From Cellulomonas cellasea (lineage in GTDB: Bacteria; Actinomycetota; Actinomycetes; Actinomycetales; Cellulomonadaceae), in NCBI RefSeq assembly GCF_030372105.1, contig NZ_JAUDBQ010000002.1, positions 310,001 through 374,000 of the forward strand: a DNA stretch of 64,000 nt, in the 5' to 3' direction. A program made the position numbers and the translations under genes. The first letter of the stretch is position 1. Each line of letters starts with the position of its first letter. The notes below the pieces were generated by a model. It saw nothing but the letters and a program-made list of their open reading frames with translations, searched no databases and had not been told where the DNA came from. This document shows positions 9,050-17,015 of the stretch, piece after piece.

Positions 9050-9982
9050 TCACAGCCCGACCTTGAGCACCGCGATGCTCGGGAACACCGCGAAGACGAC
9101 CGTCACCGGCAGGATGAGGAACACCACCGGCACCATCATCAGCACCTCCTTGCGGCCGCCCAGCTCCATCAGCCCGCGACGTCGCTGCTCGCGGACGTCC
9201 TGCGCCTGGGAGCGCAGCACCTCGGCCAGCGGGGTGCCGCGCTCCACGGCGACGGCCACCCCCTCGGCGAAGCGCGCCAACGCGGCCAGGCCCGTCCGGT
9301 CGGCGAGGTTCTCCAACGCGTAGGCCAGCGGTGTCCCGGAGCGGGCGTCCGCGAGGGTGCGGGCCAGCTCGCCGGACAGCTCCCCGTGCGTCGTGCGCAC
9401 CACCCGCTCCAGCGCGCCGACGGCGCCCTCCCCGGCGCTGACAGACAGCGCGAGCAGTTCGGCGATGGTGGGCAGCTCGGCCAGGAGCCGCTCCTCGCGC
9501 GCCGCGATCTCACGGGTGAGCTGATAGTCGCGGAACAGCACACCAGTGGCGCCCGCCACGAGCACCAGGACGAGCAACGGGACCACGCCGGCCGAGCGCC
9601 CGGCGGCGATCATCAGGGCCAGGGCCAGTCCCGCCGCGAGGCCGACCACACCCCACACCACCTGGCCGGCGCGGAACTCCTCGACGGTCTCACTCCGCCC
9701 CGCGCGCTCGAGCCGGCGGCGCAGCTCGGCGGCAGGCGAGCCGATCCGGGAGACGAAGCGCACCCCGTCGGCCATCACCGGGGCGATGAGCCGCTCGAGC
9801 GTCGGGAAGGGGGTGCGGGTGGCCGAGGCGCGCAGGAGGCGCGACCCGGTGCGCTGCGGTCGCAGGTAGGGGGCGAGCCGCTCGTCGAAGGTGATGCGCC
9901 GCGCGCCGAGCCGCCACGTCACGAGGGCGAGCCCCAGCCCGCCCAGGGCGCCCACCCCGGCGCCCAGCAGCACGGCGCTCAT
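9050..9982 (-). CDS. Tad pilus inner-membrane protein TadC-like (T2SS F domain)
   Basis: A 310-residue type II secretion F-domain protein. The start is the ATG at 9982, which overlaps the upstream tadB-like stop. It has an N-terminal helix (AVLLGAGVGALGGLGLALV), a paired helix region (VVWGVVGLAAGLALALM and GVVPLLVLVLVAGATGVLF), the cytoplasmic F domain rich in alanine and arginine, and a C-terminal helix ending IAVLKVGL. With TadB it should form the inner-membrane platform driven by TadA. Confidence 0.88.
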   Translation of the reverse strand: MSAVLLGAGVGALGGLGLALVTWRLGARRITFDERLAPYLRPQRTGSRLLRASATRTPFPTLERLIAPVMADGVRFVSRIGSPAAELRRRLERAGRSETVEEFRAGQVVWGVVGLAAGLALALMIAAGRSAGVVPLLVLVLVAGATGVLFRDYQLTREIAAREERLLAELPTIAELLALSVSAGEGAVGALERVVRTTHGELSGELARTLADARSGTPLAYALENLADRTGLAALARFAEGVAVAVERGTPLAEVLRSQAQDVREQRRRGLMELGGRKEVLMMVPVVFLILPVTVVFAVFPSIAVLKVGL

Positions 9983-10839
9983 CGCAGCACCCGCGGGTCC
10001 TCGGGCAGGCGCCCGATCCGCACCATGATCAGGTAGGCCGCCACGGAGCAGGCGGCGCCCATGAGCAGCACCAGCGAGCCGGCCACGGAGTTGTAGGCGC
10101 TGGCGGCCTCGGTGCGGGTGGCCAGCATCGCGAGCACCACCCACGGCGCCGCGACGGCGAGCCGCGCCGCGTACACCGTCCAGCCCTGCCGGGCCTCGAG
10201 CTCGCCGCGGGTGCGCGCGTCCTCGCGCAGGAACCCCGACAGCGTGCGCAACAGGCGGCCCAGGTCGGTGCCGCCCACGTCGCGCGTCAGGCGCAGCGCC
10301 TCGATGATCCGGTCCGCGACCGGGTCGGCGAGCCGTGCCTTCAGGTCGTCGAGGCAGTCCCCGAACCTCCCACTGACCCGGTAGTCCTCGGCGAAGGCGG
10401 CGAACGGCTCACGCAGCTCCACCGGGCCCCGATCGCCCAGCTGCGCGAGCGCCTCCGGCAGTGACAGCCCGGCCCGGATGCCCGAGCCCAGGTGGTCCAC
10501 CACCTCCGGCCACACATCGCGCAACCGGATTCGGCGGCGCCGCGCCCTCCCCCTCACCAGCGCGACGGGCGCCCCAGCGGCCATCGCGGCGAAGCAGGCG
10601 GCCACCGCCGGCGACCTGGTCAGCGCCACCCCGATCAGCAGCACGAGGGCGCCCAGCCCGGTGCACGCGGTCACCAGCGCGCCCGGAGTCACCTGCGGCG
10701 CGCCCGCCTGCACCAGCAGGTCCTGGGTGCGCACCGCCCAGCCGTCGGAGGCCGCCGTCGAACGGCGGGGCGGCGCCCACCACGACCACCACACGCAGCA
10801 CAGTCCCGCCCCGAGCAGCAGGCCGATCACGACGCCCAC
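9979..10839 (-). CDS. Tad pilus inner-membrane protein TadB-like (T2SS F domain)
   Basis: A 286-residue F-domain protein. I place the start at the GTG at 10839, which follows GAGGGG by 6 bases and immediately precedes the first helix (VVIGLLLGAGLCC). A conserved helical segment, SGIRAGLSLPEALAQLGDRG, is typical of these proteins. Three more hydrophobic helices follow. It lies 10 bases after the tadA stop and is translationally linked to the tadC-like gene by an ATGA overlap. Confidence 0.88.
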   Translation of the reverse strand: MGVVIGLLLGAGLCCVWWSWWAPPRRSTAASDGWAVRTQDLLVQAGAPQVTPGALVTACTGLGALVLLIGVALTRSPAVAACFAAMAAGAPVALVRGRARRRRIRLRDVWPEVVDHLGSGIRAGLSLPEALAQLGDRGPVELREPFAAFAEDYRVSGRFGDCLDDLKARLADPVADRIIEALRLTRDVGGTDLGRLLRTLSGFLREDARTRGELEARQGWTVYAARLAVAAPWVVLAMLATRTEAASAYNSVAGSLVLLMGAACSVAAYLIMVRIGRLPEDPRVLR

Positions 10840-10849
10840 GACGCGCCCC

Positions 10850-12076
10850 TCAGCGCCCGGCGCGCAGCAGCGCGGGCAGGTCGATGCCGGCGATCGCGAA
10901 CCGCTCGGGATGCGGCGGGTACCCCTCGCCCCGCACGAGCTCCTCACCGCGCAGGTGGAACAGGTCGGCCGTCTCCACGATCCCGTTCTCCACCCGGCCC
11001 GGCACCGCGACGATCTCGCGGACCCGGCGCCGGCCCCGCGCGTCCAACCCCAGGTGCACCACGACGTCGATGGCCGCCGCGACGGTCGGCACCACGAAGC
11101 GGTCGGAGATGTTCTCCCCCGCGAGCAGCGGCAGCGTGCACAGCTTGGTCAGCGCCTCACGGGCGGAGTTCGCGTGCAGCGTGCACATCCCCGGCACGCC
11201 CGCGTTGAGAGCCACCAGCAGGTCCAGCGCCTCCGCCTCGCGGACCTCGCCGATGAGCAGCCGGTCAGGGCGCATCCGCAGCGCCTCCTTGACCAGGCGC
11301 CGCAGCGGGATCTCGCCGGTGCCCTCCAGGCTGGGCTGGCGGCACTGCAGGGCCACGACGTCCCGGTGCACGAGCCGCAGCTCGAAGACCTCCTCGCACG
11401 TGACGATCCGCTGCCGGGCGGGCACCGAGCCCGCGAGCGCGCCGAGCATCGTCGTCTTGCCCGCCTGCGTCGACCCGGCCACGAGCACGTTGAGCCCCAC
11501 CCGCACGGCGGCGTCGAGGAAGACCGCCGCCGCGACGGGCAGCGACCCCAGGGCGACGAGGTCGTCGAGCCGTTGCGCGCGGGCCACGAACTTGCGGATG
11601 TTGACGGCCCAGTCGCGCCGCGTCACATCGGGGATCACCACGTGCAAGCGCTCGCCACCCGGAAGGCTCGCGTCGACGAACGGGCTGGACAGGTCGAGCC
11701 GTCGACCGGACGCCTTGAGCATCTGCTCCACCAGGTCGCGCACCTGCCCGGCGGTGAGGATCGTGGTCGTCAGCTCGGGCTCGCCGCGCCGGGCGACGAA
11801 CACCTCGGTGGGCGAGTTGATCCAGATCTCCTCGACCTCCGGGTCGTCGAGGTACCGCTGCAACGGCCCGAGCCCGGCGACCGCGTCCACGACGCTCTTC
11901 AACGCGCCCGCCGAGTCAGCCAACGGCGGCACGGCGCCCACAACGCTCCGGGCGTCGTAATCGGCGATCGCGTCGGTGACGAGCTGCCGCACACCGTTGC
12001 GGTCGCGCACCGGGTCCAGGCCACGTCGGCGGATCAGCTCGCGGACCTCAGTCTCGAGGATCGCCACCCCGTCCAC
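10850..12076 (-). CDS. tadA: Tad pilus secretion ATPase TadA/CpaF
   Basis: A 408-residue secretion ATPase of the CpaF family. Walker A is AGSTQAGKTTMLGAL, the Asp/Glu region is IVTCEEVFELRLVHRDVVAL, and the Walker B/His region is RMRPDRLLIGEVREAEALD followed by MCTLHANSAREAL. It powers pilus assembly with the TadB- and TadC-like membrane proteins. The GTG start has a GGGAG ribosome site five bases upstream. It is the first gene of the operon. Confidence 0.95.
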   Translation of the reverse strand: MDGVAILETEVRELIRRRGLDPVRDRNGVRQLVTDAIADYDARSVVGAVPPLADSAGALKSVVDAVAGLGPLQRYLDDPEVEEIWINSPTEVFVARRGEPELTTTILTAGQVRDLVEQMLKASGRRLDLSSPFVDASLPGGERLHVVIPDVTRRDWAVNIRKFVARAQRLDDLVALGSLPVAAAVFLDAAVRVGLNVLVAGSTQAGKTTMLGALAGSVPARQRIVTCEEVFELRLVHRDVVALQCRQPSLEGTGEIPLRRLVKEALRMRPDRLLIGEVREAEALDLLVALNAGVPGMCTLHANSAREALTKLCTLPLLAGENISDRFVVPTVAAAIDVVVHLGLDARGRRRVREIVAVPGRVENGIVETADLFHLRGEELVRGEGYPPHPERFAIAGIDLPALLRAGR

Positions 12077-12399
12077 GGCTGCTCCCTTGGGCCGATGCCA
12101 CCCGGCTGACGCGCGGGCGACCCGACACTAGGGGAGGAACCGGACAGACCGCACTGTCCGTCCACAAGCCGGGCCCAGCGCGGGAGTGAGCGCCTCCCGT
12201 CTGGAACGACCACGCCTCCCTGCTACTCGCCCGAGAATCACTCCGGAATGACGGCGCCAGACCAGACCTCTAGCTCAGTCGACATCTCGTCGTCGGCGTG
12301 CTGGGTGGGGGCCTGGCGGCAGGCGTTTGGACATGCGCCGGTCACGCATACGCGAAGCCCCACCGGAGTGCCGATTCCTGATCGGCGGTGCCGACCGCC

Positions 12400-12516
12400 A
12401 TCAGCCGCCGCGTCAAGGTCACGACGCGCGTGCACCCGTTCGACGACGCCGACGGGTTCGCACTGGCGATGGCCGACATGATCCACCCCCGCGGCCAGGC
12501 CAGGCCGTGCCGGGAA
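12400..12516 (+). pseudogene. Possible C-terminal relic of a zinc-type alcohol dehydrogenase
   Basis: In one plus frame the sequence reads RRVKVTTRVHPFDDADGFAL, which resembles the C-terminal end of medium-chain alcohol dehydrogenases (basic-hydrophobic strand, then a P-x-D-D-A motif and a helix). Nothing of the catalytic or NAD-binding domain is present. The rest of the 12077-12677 gap shows no other gene I can support. The match is by eye only. Confidence 0.3.
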
Positions 12517-12677
12517 ACGTTCATCGACTGCTGCTGCAACCTCGCCTCGCCCAACCCGCGCCCGCGCCGCTCGGGCGGGCCCTTCGGTCGGTGCTGCTCC
12601 GTCGATGCAGGCATCGATGCGCGTGTGCCGTCAGGCGTCGCTGCGATTTGCCCAGGCCGGCACCGTGACCTGAGGCT

Positions 12678-12965
12678 TCAATCCCGCGCCAGGGCGCGGC
12701 GGGCCGCAGCCTGGCGGGAGCGCTCGTCGTCGCTGACCGGAGCCGGCGCGCTGGGCGCGTACTCGAGACCTGCCGCCGCGTCGACGTTGGAAGCAAGCCG
12801 GTACACCCCGACGACCAGGACGGCAGTGCCAACGCCCCCCAGGAACGCGCCCACGAATGCGGCGCCGCTGCCCCACTGGGCTGCCGCAGCAAGCGTTGTG
12901 AAGAAACCGCCGAGGAGTGTGAGCAGGAGCCCAGTGGCTAGGAGCGGGGCAGACGGCTTGACCAT
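12678..12965 (-). CDS. Small two-helix membrane protein, unknown function
   Basis: A protein of about 95 residues with two hydrophobic segments, PLLATGLLLTLLGGFFTTLA and FVGAFLGGVGTAVLVVGVYR, and a charged C-terminal tail (DDERSRQAAARRALARD). Start codons at 13031, 12977 and 12965 are all possible and none has a good ribosome site; I chose 12965 because it comes just before the first helix. It stands alone in the accessory patch. I do not recognise the family. Confidence 0.5.
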   Translation of the reverse strand: MVKPSAPLLATGLLLTLLGGFFTTLAAAAQWGSGAAFVGAFLGGVGTAVLVVGVYRLASNVDAAAGLEYAPSAPAPVSDDERSRQAAARRALARD

Positions 12966-13079
12966 GGGCTGCATCATCCCGCGGGCCGCGGGCAAGACGA
13001 CCGAAAGAGCGAGAATCGGTACGACTTTCACCCGGCCGCACCCGCCGCCGGTCGGTGTGGCCGCTGGCGCGACCTACTC

Positions 13080-13310
13080 TCAGTCGCCGAGGTGGCCCAC
13101 CAGGCCGTGCGCCCTGCTCGAGCTCGGTGAGGTCGGGCCGCCCGGGCCGCACTCGGCACGAGTCAGCGGCAGCAGCCGGTCGTCACCGACTCCAAGGACG
13201 GCCCGTCGCAGGCGACCTGCCACACCCTCACGCGCCTCACGCTCGGTGGCACATTCGAGCACACCCAGATCGAGCCCGGCAGCATCACCAACGGTGAATG
13301 TCGACACATG
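13080..13310 (-). other. Open stretch of unclear coding status
   Basis: The minus strand is open here and reads protein-like (STFTVGDAAGLDLGVLECAT and on), but with no start or ribosome site I can defend and with no recognisable family. The opposite strand also yields a plausible-looking frame. It lies between the small membrane protein and the TadE relic, so it may be another gene remnant. Confidence 0.25.
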
Positions 13311-13329
13311 GCTCGCGTCCGAGCGAGGG

Positions 13330-13497
13330 CAGGACTCCCACGCTGCTCTCCAACGGTACGACGTCGCACAGGAAAGACGGCGCGAAGGCACGGGCACCAA
13401 TGCGCATAACCGCGCTGCCGGGTGCCAGGCAAGACGCGCTCGACCAGCCAAGGGTCAGCACCGCCTCCACGAACCCGTGTCGCAGGGCCAGGCCCAC
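13330..13497 (-). pseudogene. Decayed partial copy of a TadE-family gene
   Basis: The minus-strand reading VGLAL..GF..LTL..SS..CLAPGS..V..PSF..VPLE runs parallel to the C-terminal half of the intact TadE protein at 7850-8326 (VGLAL..GF..LTL.CSS.PCLAPGS..V..PSF..VPLE). Similarity is also visible in the DNA: CTCCAACGG, CTGCCGGGTGCCAGGCA against CTGCCTGGCGCCAGGCA, and CAGGGCCAGGCCCACC against CAGGGCCAAGCCCACC. A TAG stop lies directly before it, and the membrane helix half is missing. It cannot make a TadE protein. Confidence 0.65.
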
Positions 13498-13510
13498 CTA
13501 GGCACTATCT

Positions 13511-14341
13511 TTAGAGGCCGTCATGCGTGGCGTACCGCCACCCCGCGCCCTCGTACGGCAGGCCGATCCCCGACTGCCCCCGCCCGTAAGAAGTACCGCC
13601 GTGTACCCAGTAGTGGAGGTTATTCAGCGCGTCGGGGTAGAGCTTTAGTCCCGCCTGCCCGATACCCCAGTTACCGGTGCAGAACATCGGCTTGATGAGC
13701 GGGATCAACTCCGTGCCGTATCGGTTGCCAGCCACTGCGGCAGTCACGCTTCCGGCGACCAGGTCAGCGAGCTGGAGATGCGGATGGAGGTGGGACGGGG
13801 CTGTCAGGACCTGAGTCACGATCGCATTCGGCTTCACGTACTCCGTACCGACGCGGACCATCTCCTCACGACTCGTAAGCCAGGCCGCCTCGTCACGATG
13901 GTCACCGCCGGGCTTATCGAACACAATTATCCCTCGCTCGCCAGAGTTCTCGATCTGCATCGAAATCCGCTCGAACATGAACGTGACGACCGCATCCTCG
14001 GGGCCCTCTCCGCCTGCGGATGAGATTCCCGCGCCCAGATCCCAGATCACGACGATCACCTTGACCTCGTGCGCCTCCGCCACTTCAAGCATCCGCTTCC
14101 GGAAAGGCGTCTGCTTCGCGCGATTCTCCGCCGACTCCGCCCACCAGCTCTTTTCCCGCGGGTTCGCCCATTTGAGTTCGACGTTAGGGGGCACGTCGAA
14201 ATCCCTGTAGACAGCACGGAACGCCTGCGCGAACGGCTGGATCATTTCCTCATCGAAGATCGCGGCCCCGAGGGCAACCAGGCTCCCCATCCCCGCACGC
14301 TTCCCGCGCTGCTTCGTGTCGTCAACGTACGCGATTCGCAT
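13511..14341 (-). CDS. DUF3800 domain protein
   Basis: A 276-residue DUF3800 protein. The N-terminal MRIAYVDDTK is the family's acidic strand, followed by a hydrophobic strand (SLVALGAAIFDEE), IVFDKPGG in the middle and LADLVAGSV towards the C-terminus. The family has an RNase H-like fold, is of unknown biochemical role and is often found in mobile or defence-associated regions. Third-codon positions are visibly less GC-rich than in neighbours (for example AAA, GAT, GAA and GTT codons), which suggests transfer. A ribosome site AGGAAGGGG precedes the ATG. Confidence 0.85.
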   Translation of the reverse strand: MRIAYVDDTKQRGKRAGMGSLVALGAAIFDEEMIQPFAQAFRAVYRDFDVPPNVELKWANPREKSWWAESAENRAKQTPFRKRMLEVAEAHEVKVIVVIWDLGAGISSAGGEGPEDAVVTFMFERISMQIENSGERGIIVFDKPGGDHRDEAAWLTSREEMVRVGTEYVKPNAIVTQVLTAPSHLHPHLQLADLVAGSVTAAVAGNRYGTELIPLIKPMFCTGNWGIGQAGLKLYPDALNNLHYWVHGGTSYGRGQSGIGLPYEGAGWRYATHDGL

Positions 14342-14368
14342 GTATTCCCCTTCCTCTCTCTCACCGCC

Positions 14369-14596
14369 CTACGGTGCCTGCATTGCTTCTAGCCAAGCTC
14401 GCCAGGCTAGGGAAAGAATGCGTCGGGCGGCAACCCAAGCCCGATGGGGGTTCCAGCCGCGGACCAGGGCACTCCGCAGGCTGTGCAGCGCGTCATCGAG
14501 GGTGAGCGCCCATTCGCGCTTCGGGATGCCGCCGCGCACCCCAGCCGCGAGGTCGATCCCGCACTGGTGCTCGCAGAGCACACCGCCCACCGACAC
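14369..14596 (-). CDS. Small hypothetical ORF upstream of the DUF3800 gene
   Basis: A 75-codon frame from a GTG at 14596, ending 27 bases before the DUF3800 start, so the two could share a transcript. Readable segments include GIPKREWALTLDDALHSLRS and a Trp-rich tail (LSLAWRAWLEAMQAP). The same frame stays open upstream to about 14668 and still reads protein-like (SGFTGWHLSAPVSVGG), but no ATG or GTG begins there. A TAAAAT hexamer on the minus strand precedes it. I do not recognise a family; it may be a gene that has lost its start. Confidence 0.35.
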   Translation of the reverse strand: MSVGGVLCEHQCGIDLAAGVRGGIPKREWALTLDDALHSLRSALVRGWNPHRAWVAARRILSLAWRAWLEAMQAP

Positions 14597-14881
14597 CGGC
14601 GCACTGAGGTGCCACCCGGTGAAACCGGATTGCAGCGCGGCGATGTGGGTATTGCTTCTGCTCTATTTTAGGCCTGGTCAGGTCGAGAAGTTCGCCCCGC
14701 CTACTAAAACTGATCTTCGGCGTCAGTTCGTCTGGGGTGGCGTCGGTTGAACCGCACCAGCATGGCACGAAGCAACTATGAACCGAACAGGCGGGGCCGA
14801 TCCTTTATAGGCGATGACCGTCATCCTTGGCCGGCGCCAAGGGCGCGCGAAGGTGTCCCACGCCCCGCTACCGTTGTGAGC
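14597..14881. other. AT-richer intergenic stretch at the edge of the accessory patch
   Basis: This stretch contains an unusual run for this genome (CTATTTTAGG, CTACTAAAACTGATC, CCTTTATAGGCG). It lies between the small ORF and the epimerase gene. Apart from a -10-like TAAAAT on the minus strand and the epimerase promoter at its right end, I see no gene or clear repeat. Confidence 0.4.
14869..14874 (+). promoter_or_regulatory. -10 element for a leaderless start of the epimerase gene
   Basis: TACCGT lies exactly 7 bases before the GTG at 14882, so a transcript beginning at the usual distance would start on the start codon. No ribosome site is present. No clear -35 is visible. Confidence 0.45.
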
Positions 14882-15793
14882 GTGAACACTCCCTCCCCGT
14901 CCGGTCGCCAGCACCACCTGGTCCATGGCGACCACCGCGCCACCATCGCCGAGGTCGGCGCCAGCATCCGCGAGTACGCGGTGGCCGAGCGTCCTGTCAC
15001 CCTCCCCTTCGCCGAGGACGTCATCGCGCCCGCGTACTCGGGCGCCGTGCTCGCCCCGTGGCCCAACCGGCTGCGGGACGGCGAGTACACCGTCGACGGC
15101 GTCACGTACGAGGTGCCGCTCAACGAGCACGACCGGCGCACGGCCCTGCACGGGCTGGTCAGCCACGCGCGGTTCACCCCTGTGGGCGAGCCCACCGGCA
15201 CGTCGGTCACGCTGCGCCACGACATCGTGCCGACGCCCGGTTACCCGTGGGAGCTGCGGGTCGAGTCCACGTACACGCTGTCCGACGAGGGCCTGCGCGT
15301 GGAGGTGTCGGCCACGAACCTGAGCGGCTCCGAGGCGCCGTATGGCGTCGGCTTCCACCCGTGGCTGTCCCCCGGCGACGCGAGCGTCGACGAGTGCACG
15401 CTGCGGTTGGACGCGGCGACGCATGTGGTCAACGACGAGCGTCTGTTGCCGATCGGCGTCGAGCCGGTCGACGGCGACTTCGACCTCCGGGCGCCGCGCC
15501 TGCTCGCGGGGATCGTGTTGGACGACGCGTTCGTCGACCCGCTGCGCGACGCGGACGGCCTGTCCTGGATCCACCTGGCGGCCCCGGATGGGCGCACCGC
15601 GTCGGTGTGGATGGACGGGACGATGGACACCTGGCAGGTGTGCACGGGCAACGGGATCCCCGGCATCGACCGTGGCGGTGTCGCCGCCGAGCCGATGAGC
15701 TGCATCGCCGACGCGTTCCGCACCGGTGAGCGCCTGGTGCGCCTCGCCCCGGGCGACACGCACACCGTGACGTGGGGCCTGACGCTGAGCTGA
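14882..15793 (+). CDS. Aldose 1-epimerase family protein
   Basis: A 303-residue mutarotase-fold protein that should interconvert anomers of an aldose or aldose derivative. Typical segments are SGAVLAPWPNRLRDGEY near residue 55, a histidine in ALHGLVSHARF near 90, and YGVGFHPWLSPGD near 155. The frame is open from 14747, but the residues before 14882 are not family-like, and a -10 hexamer 7 bases upstream of the GTG supports a leaderless start there. The sugar substrate cannot be told from sequence. Confidence 0.88.
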   Translation: MNTPSPSGRQHHLVHGDHRATIAEVGASIREYAVAERPVTLPFAEDVIAPAYSGAVLAPWPNRLRDGEYTVDGVTYEVPLNEHDRRTALHGLVSHARFTPVGEPTGTSVTLRHDIVPTPGYPWELRVESTYTLSDEGLRVEVSATNLSGSEAPYGVGFHPWLSPGDASVDECTLRLDAATHVVNDERLLPIGVEPVDGDFDLRAPRLLAGIVLDDAFVDPLRDADGLSWIHLAAPDGRTASVWMDGTMDTWQVCTGNGIPGIDRGGVAAEPMSCIADAFRTGERLVRLAPGDTHTVTWGLTLS

Positions 15794-15817
15794 TCGGGGA
15801 CTCCCCCGGACACCAAG

Positions 15818-15848
15818 GAGCCCGACCGCGCCTGGCGTGGTCGGGCTC
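15818..15848. terminator. Hairpin between convergent epimerase and carboxypeptidase genes
   Basis: A perfect 10-base stem, GAGCCCGACC/GGTCGGGCTC, with an 11-base loop. It sits between two convergent genes and can act in either direction. Only a short T-containing tail follows, as is usual for actinobacteria. Confidence 0.75.
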
Positions 15849-15884
15849 TGTCATGTCCTGCGGGCCAGCGCCATGCGCCGAGCG

Positions 15885-16907
15885 TCAGCCGTAGTACTCG
15901 CCGTCGTCCTTGACGCCCTGCGTGTACTCCCAGTGCCAGCGCTCATACGGGCCGGATCCCCCGGGGCGGGCCCACTCGGGGTTGTCCCAGCCGTAGGACG
16001 GCGCGTTCTGGTTGAGCCAGGTCCACTTGCTGCCGCTCGTCTCGGACGAGCAGAGGTCCACGGCGAGGCCCCAGCCGTGGTTGGACTTGCCCGGCGCCGC
16101 TGCCAAGCCGCCCTTCTGGGCCTTGACGGATATCTGCTGGGACAGCGTGCGGTAGCCGCTGGACAGGCACATGTCGGCGCCGAACCGGGCGACGAACGCC
16201 TCGTTGAGCACCGCGAGGGAGACGGCGGCGTCGGCGCGGAGCTGGGTCTTGCCGTCCCAGAGGGTGCACAGGTCGGCGGTCTTGAGCTGTCCGTTGGTGC
16301 CCGGGGCTCGGGTGGAGCCGTCGCAGCCGGCGAGCTCCTCGCGCTCTTCGGAGCGGCTCGTGGTGACCATCGAGCGCAGCGCCGTGGCGTCGGTGGAGAT
16401 GAGGGAGGACGGCAGCCCGGGGACCGCCGAGGAGGTGAGCGCCTCGACGGTGCTCGGCAGCTCCACTTGGGCCTGCAGGTCGGCGGCGATGCCACCGGTC
16501 GGCAGGGACTTCTGCGTGAGGGGGACGACGACTGTCACCCCGGCGAGCGCCGCGAGGACGCCGAGTCGCACCGTCCAACTCGCGGACCGGCTCACCGGCC
16601 CCCGGGGCACGCTCTGCTGCTGGCTCTTCGCGGGCTTCGGGGCGTGCCGCTGGCCGCTCTCCAACACAGTGCTGGCGGGCTCCTGCGCGGCCGCGTGGAC
16701 GGTCGTGGGCGCCGGCTTGCCGCGGCGCTGTGCGCGCTCGGCCTGGGCTGCTTGCTCACGGAGCTGGCGTCGCGAGACGACTGGCGCGCGCGGATCGGGC
16801 TGCGACCCCACGGCACCTCCAGAGCTCGGACCAGGACGAGAGTTTGATCCGTCCTGGTGCAGGTCGCGGCGTGCTTCTGCCGGAGGCCCTACGCCCTGAG
16901 CGGTCAC
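15885..16907 (-). CDS. D-alanyl-D-alanine carboxypeptidase-like protein (M15/VanY), membrane-anchored
   Basis: A peptidoglycan peptidase of the M15 family. The zinc-site motifs are intact: SSGYRTLSQQ, SNHGWGLAVDL (S-x-H-G-x-G-x-A-x-D) and ERWHWEY. A single helix near residue 115 (LGVLAALAGVTVVVPL) anchors it, with a long basic, proline-rich cytoplasmic part before it. The start shown is the longest frame (GTG, no ribosome site). A GTG at 16811 has GGAGGT three bases upstream and may be the true start, giving 308 residues and a long structured leader. Confidence 0.85.
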   Translation of the reverse strand: MTAQGVGPPAEARRDLHQDGSNSRPGPSSGGAVGSQPDPRAPVVSRRQLREQAAQAERAQRRGKPAPTTVHAAAQEPASTVLESGQRHAPKPAKSQQQSVPRGPVSRSASWTVRLGVLAALAGVTVVVPLTQKSLPTGGIAADLQAQVELPSTVEALTSSAVPGLPSSLISTDATALRSMVTTSRSEEREELAGCDGSTRAPGTNGQLKTADLCTLWDGKTQLRADAAVSLAVLNEAFVARFGADMCLSSGYRTLSQQISVKAQKGGLAAAPGKSNHGWGLAVDLCSSETSGSKWTWLNQNAPSYGWDNPEWARPGGSGPYERWHWEYTQGVKDDGEYYG

Positions 16908-16965
16908 GAAACCATAACGGACACAGGCGTCTGTTCCAACTGGCTTGGACGGTCGTCCAGGCCAG
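16815..16965 (-). promoter_or_regulatory. Structured RNA candidate upstream of or at the start of the M15 peptidase gene
   Basis: Three hairpins can be drawn on the minus strand: 16965-16940 (CTGGC-x-TGGAC pairing with GTCCA-x-GCCAG), 16937-16919 (GGAACAG with CTGT-G-TCC, one bulge) and 16858-16830 (ACCAGGACG with CGTCCTGGT, 11-base loop). A GGAGGT site and GTG follow at 16820-16809. A CGGGGGAAT stretch near 16976-16967 recalls c-di-AMP riboswitches, but other hallmarks of that family were not found. If translation begins at 16811 this whole region is leader RNA. Confidence 0.35.
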
Positions 16966-17015
16966 ATTCCCCCGGTTGCGCTTCCAGGTAACCAACGAAA
17001 CGGACATCTCGCACG

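Noticed and set aside
14316-14750. Plus-strand 144-codon frame opposite the DUF3800 start region
   Set aside because: It overlaps the DUF3800 start and the small minus-strand ORF, is Arg/Ser-rich in the manner of shadow frames, and has no ribosome site.
12077-14881. The accessory patch as a transposon or genomic island with defined ends
   Set aside because: No transposase, integrase, tRNA target, or matching terminal repeats could be seen. The patch looks eroded and is described gene by gene.
16966-16977. CGGGGGAAT stretch as a definite c-di-AMP riboswitch
   Set aside because: Only one short element resembles the family. Other conserved ydaO-type segments were not found by eye, so it is reported only as a structured-leader candidate.
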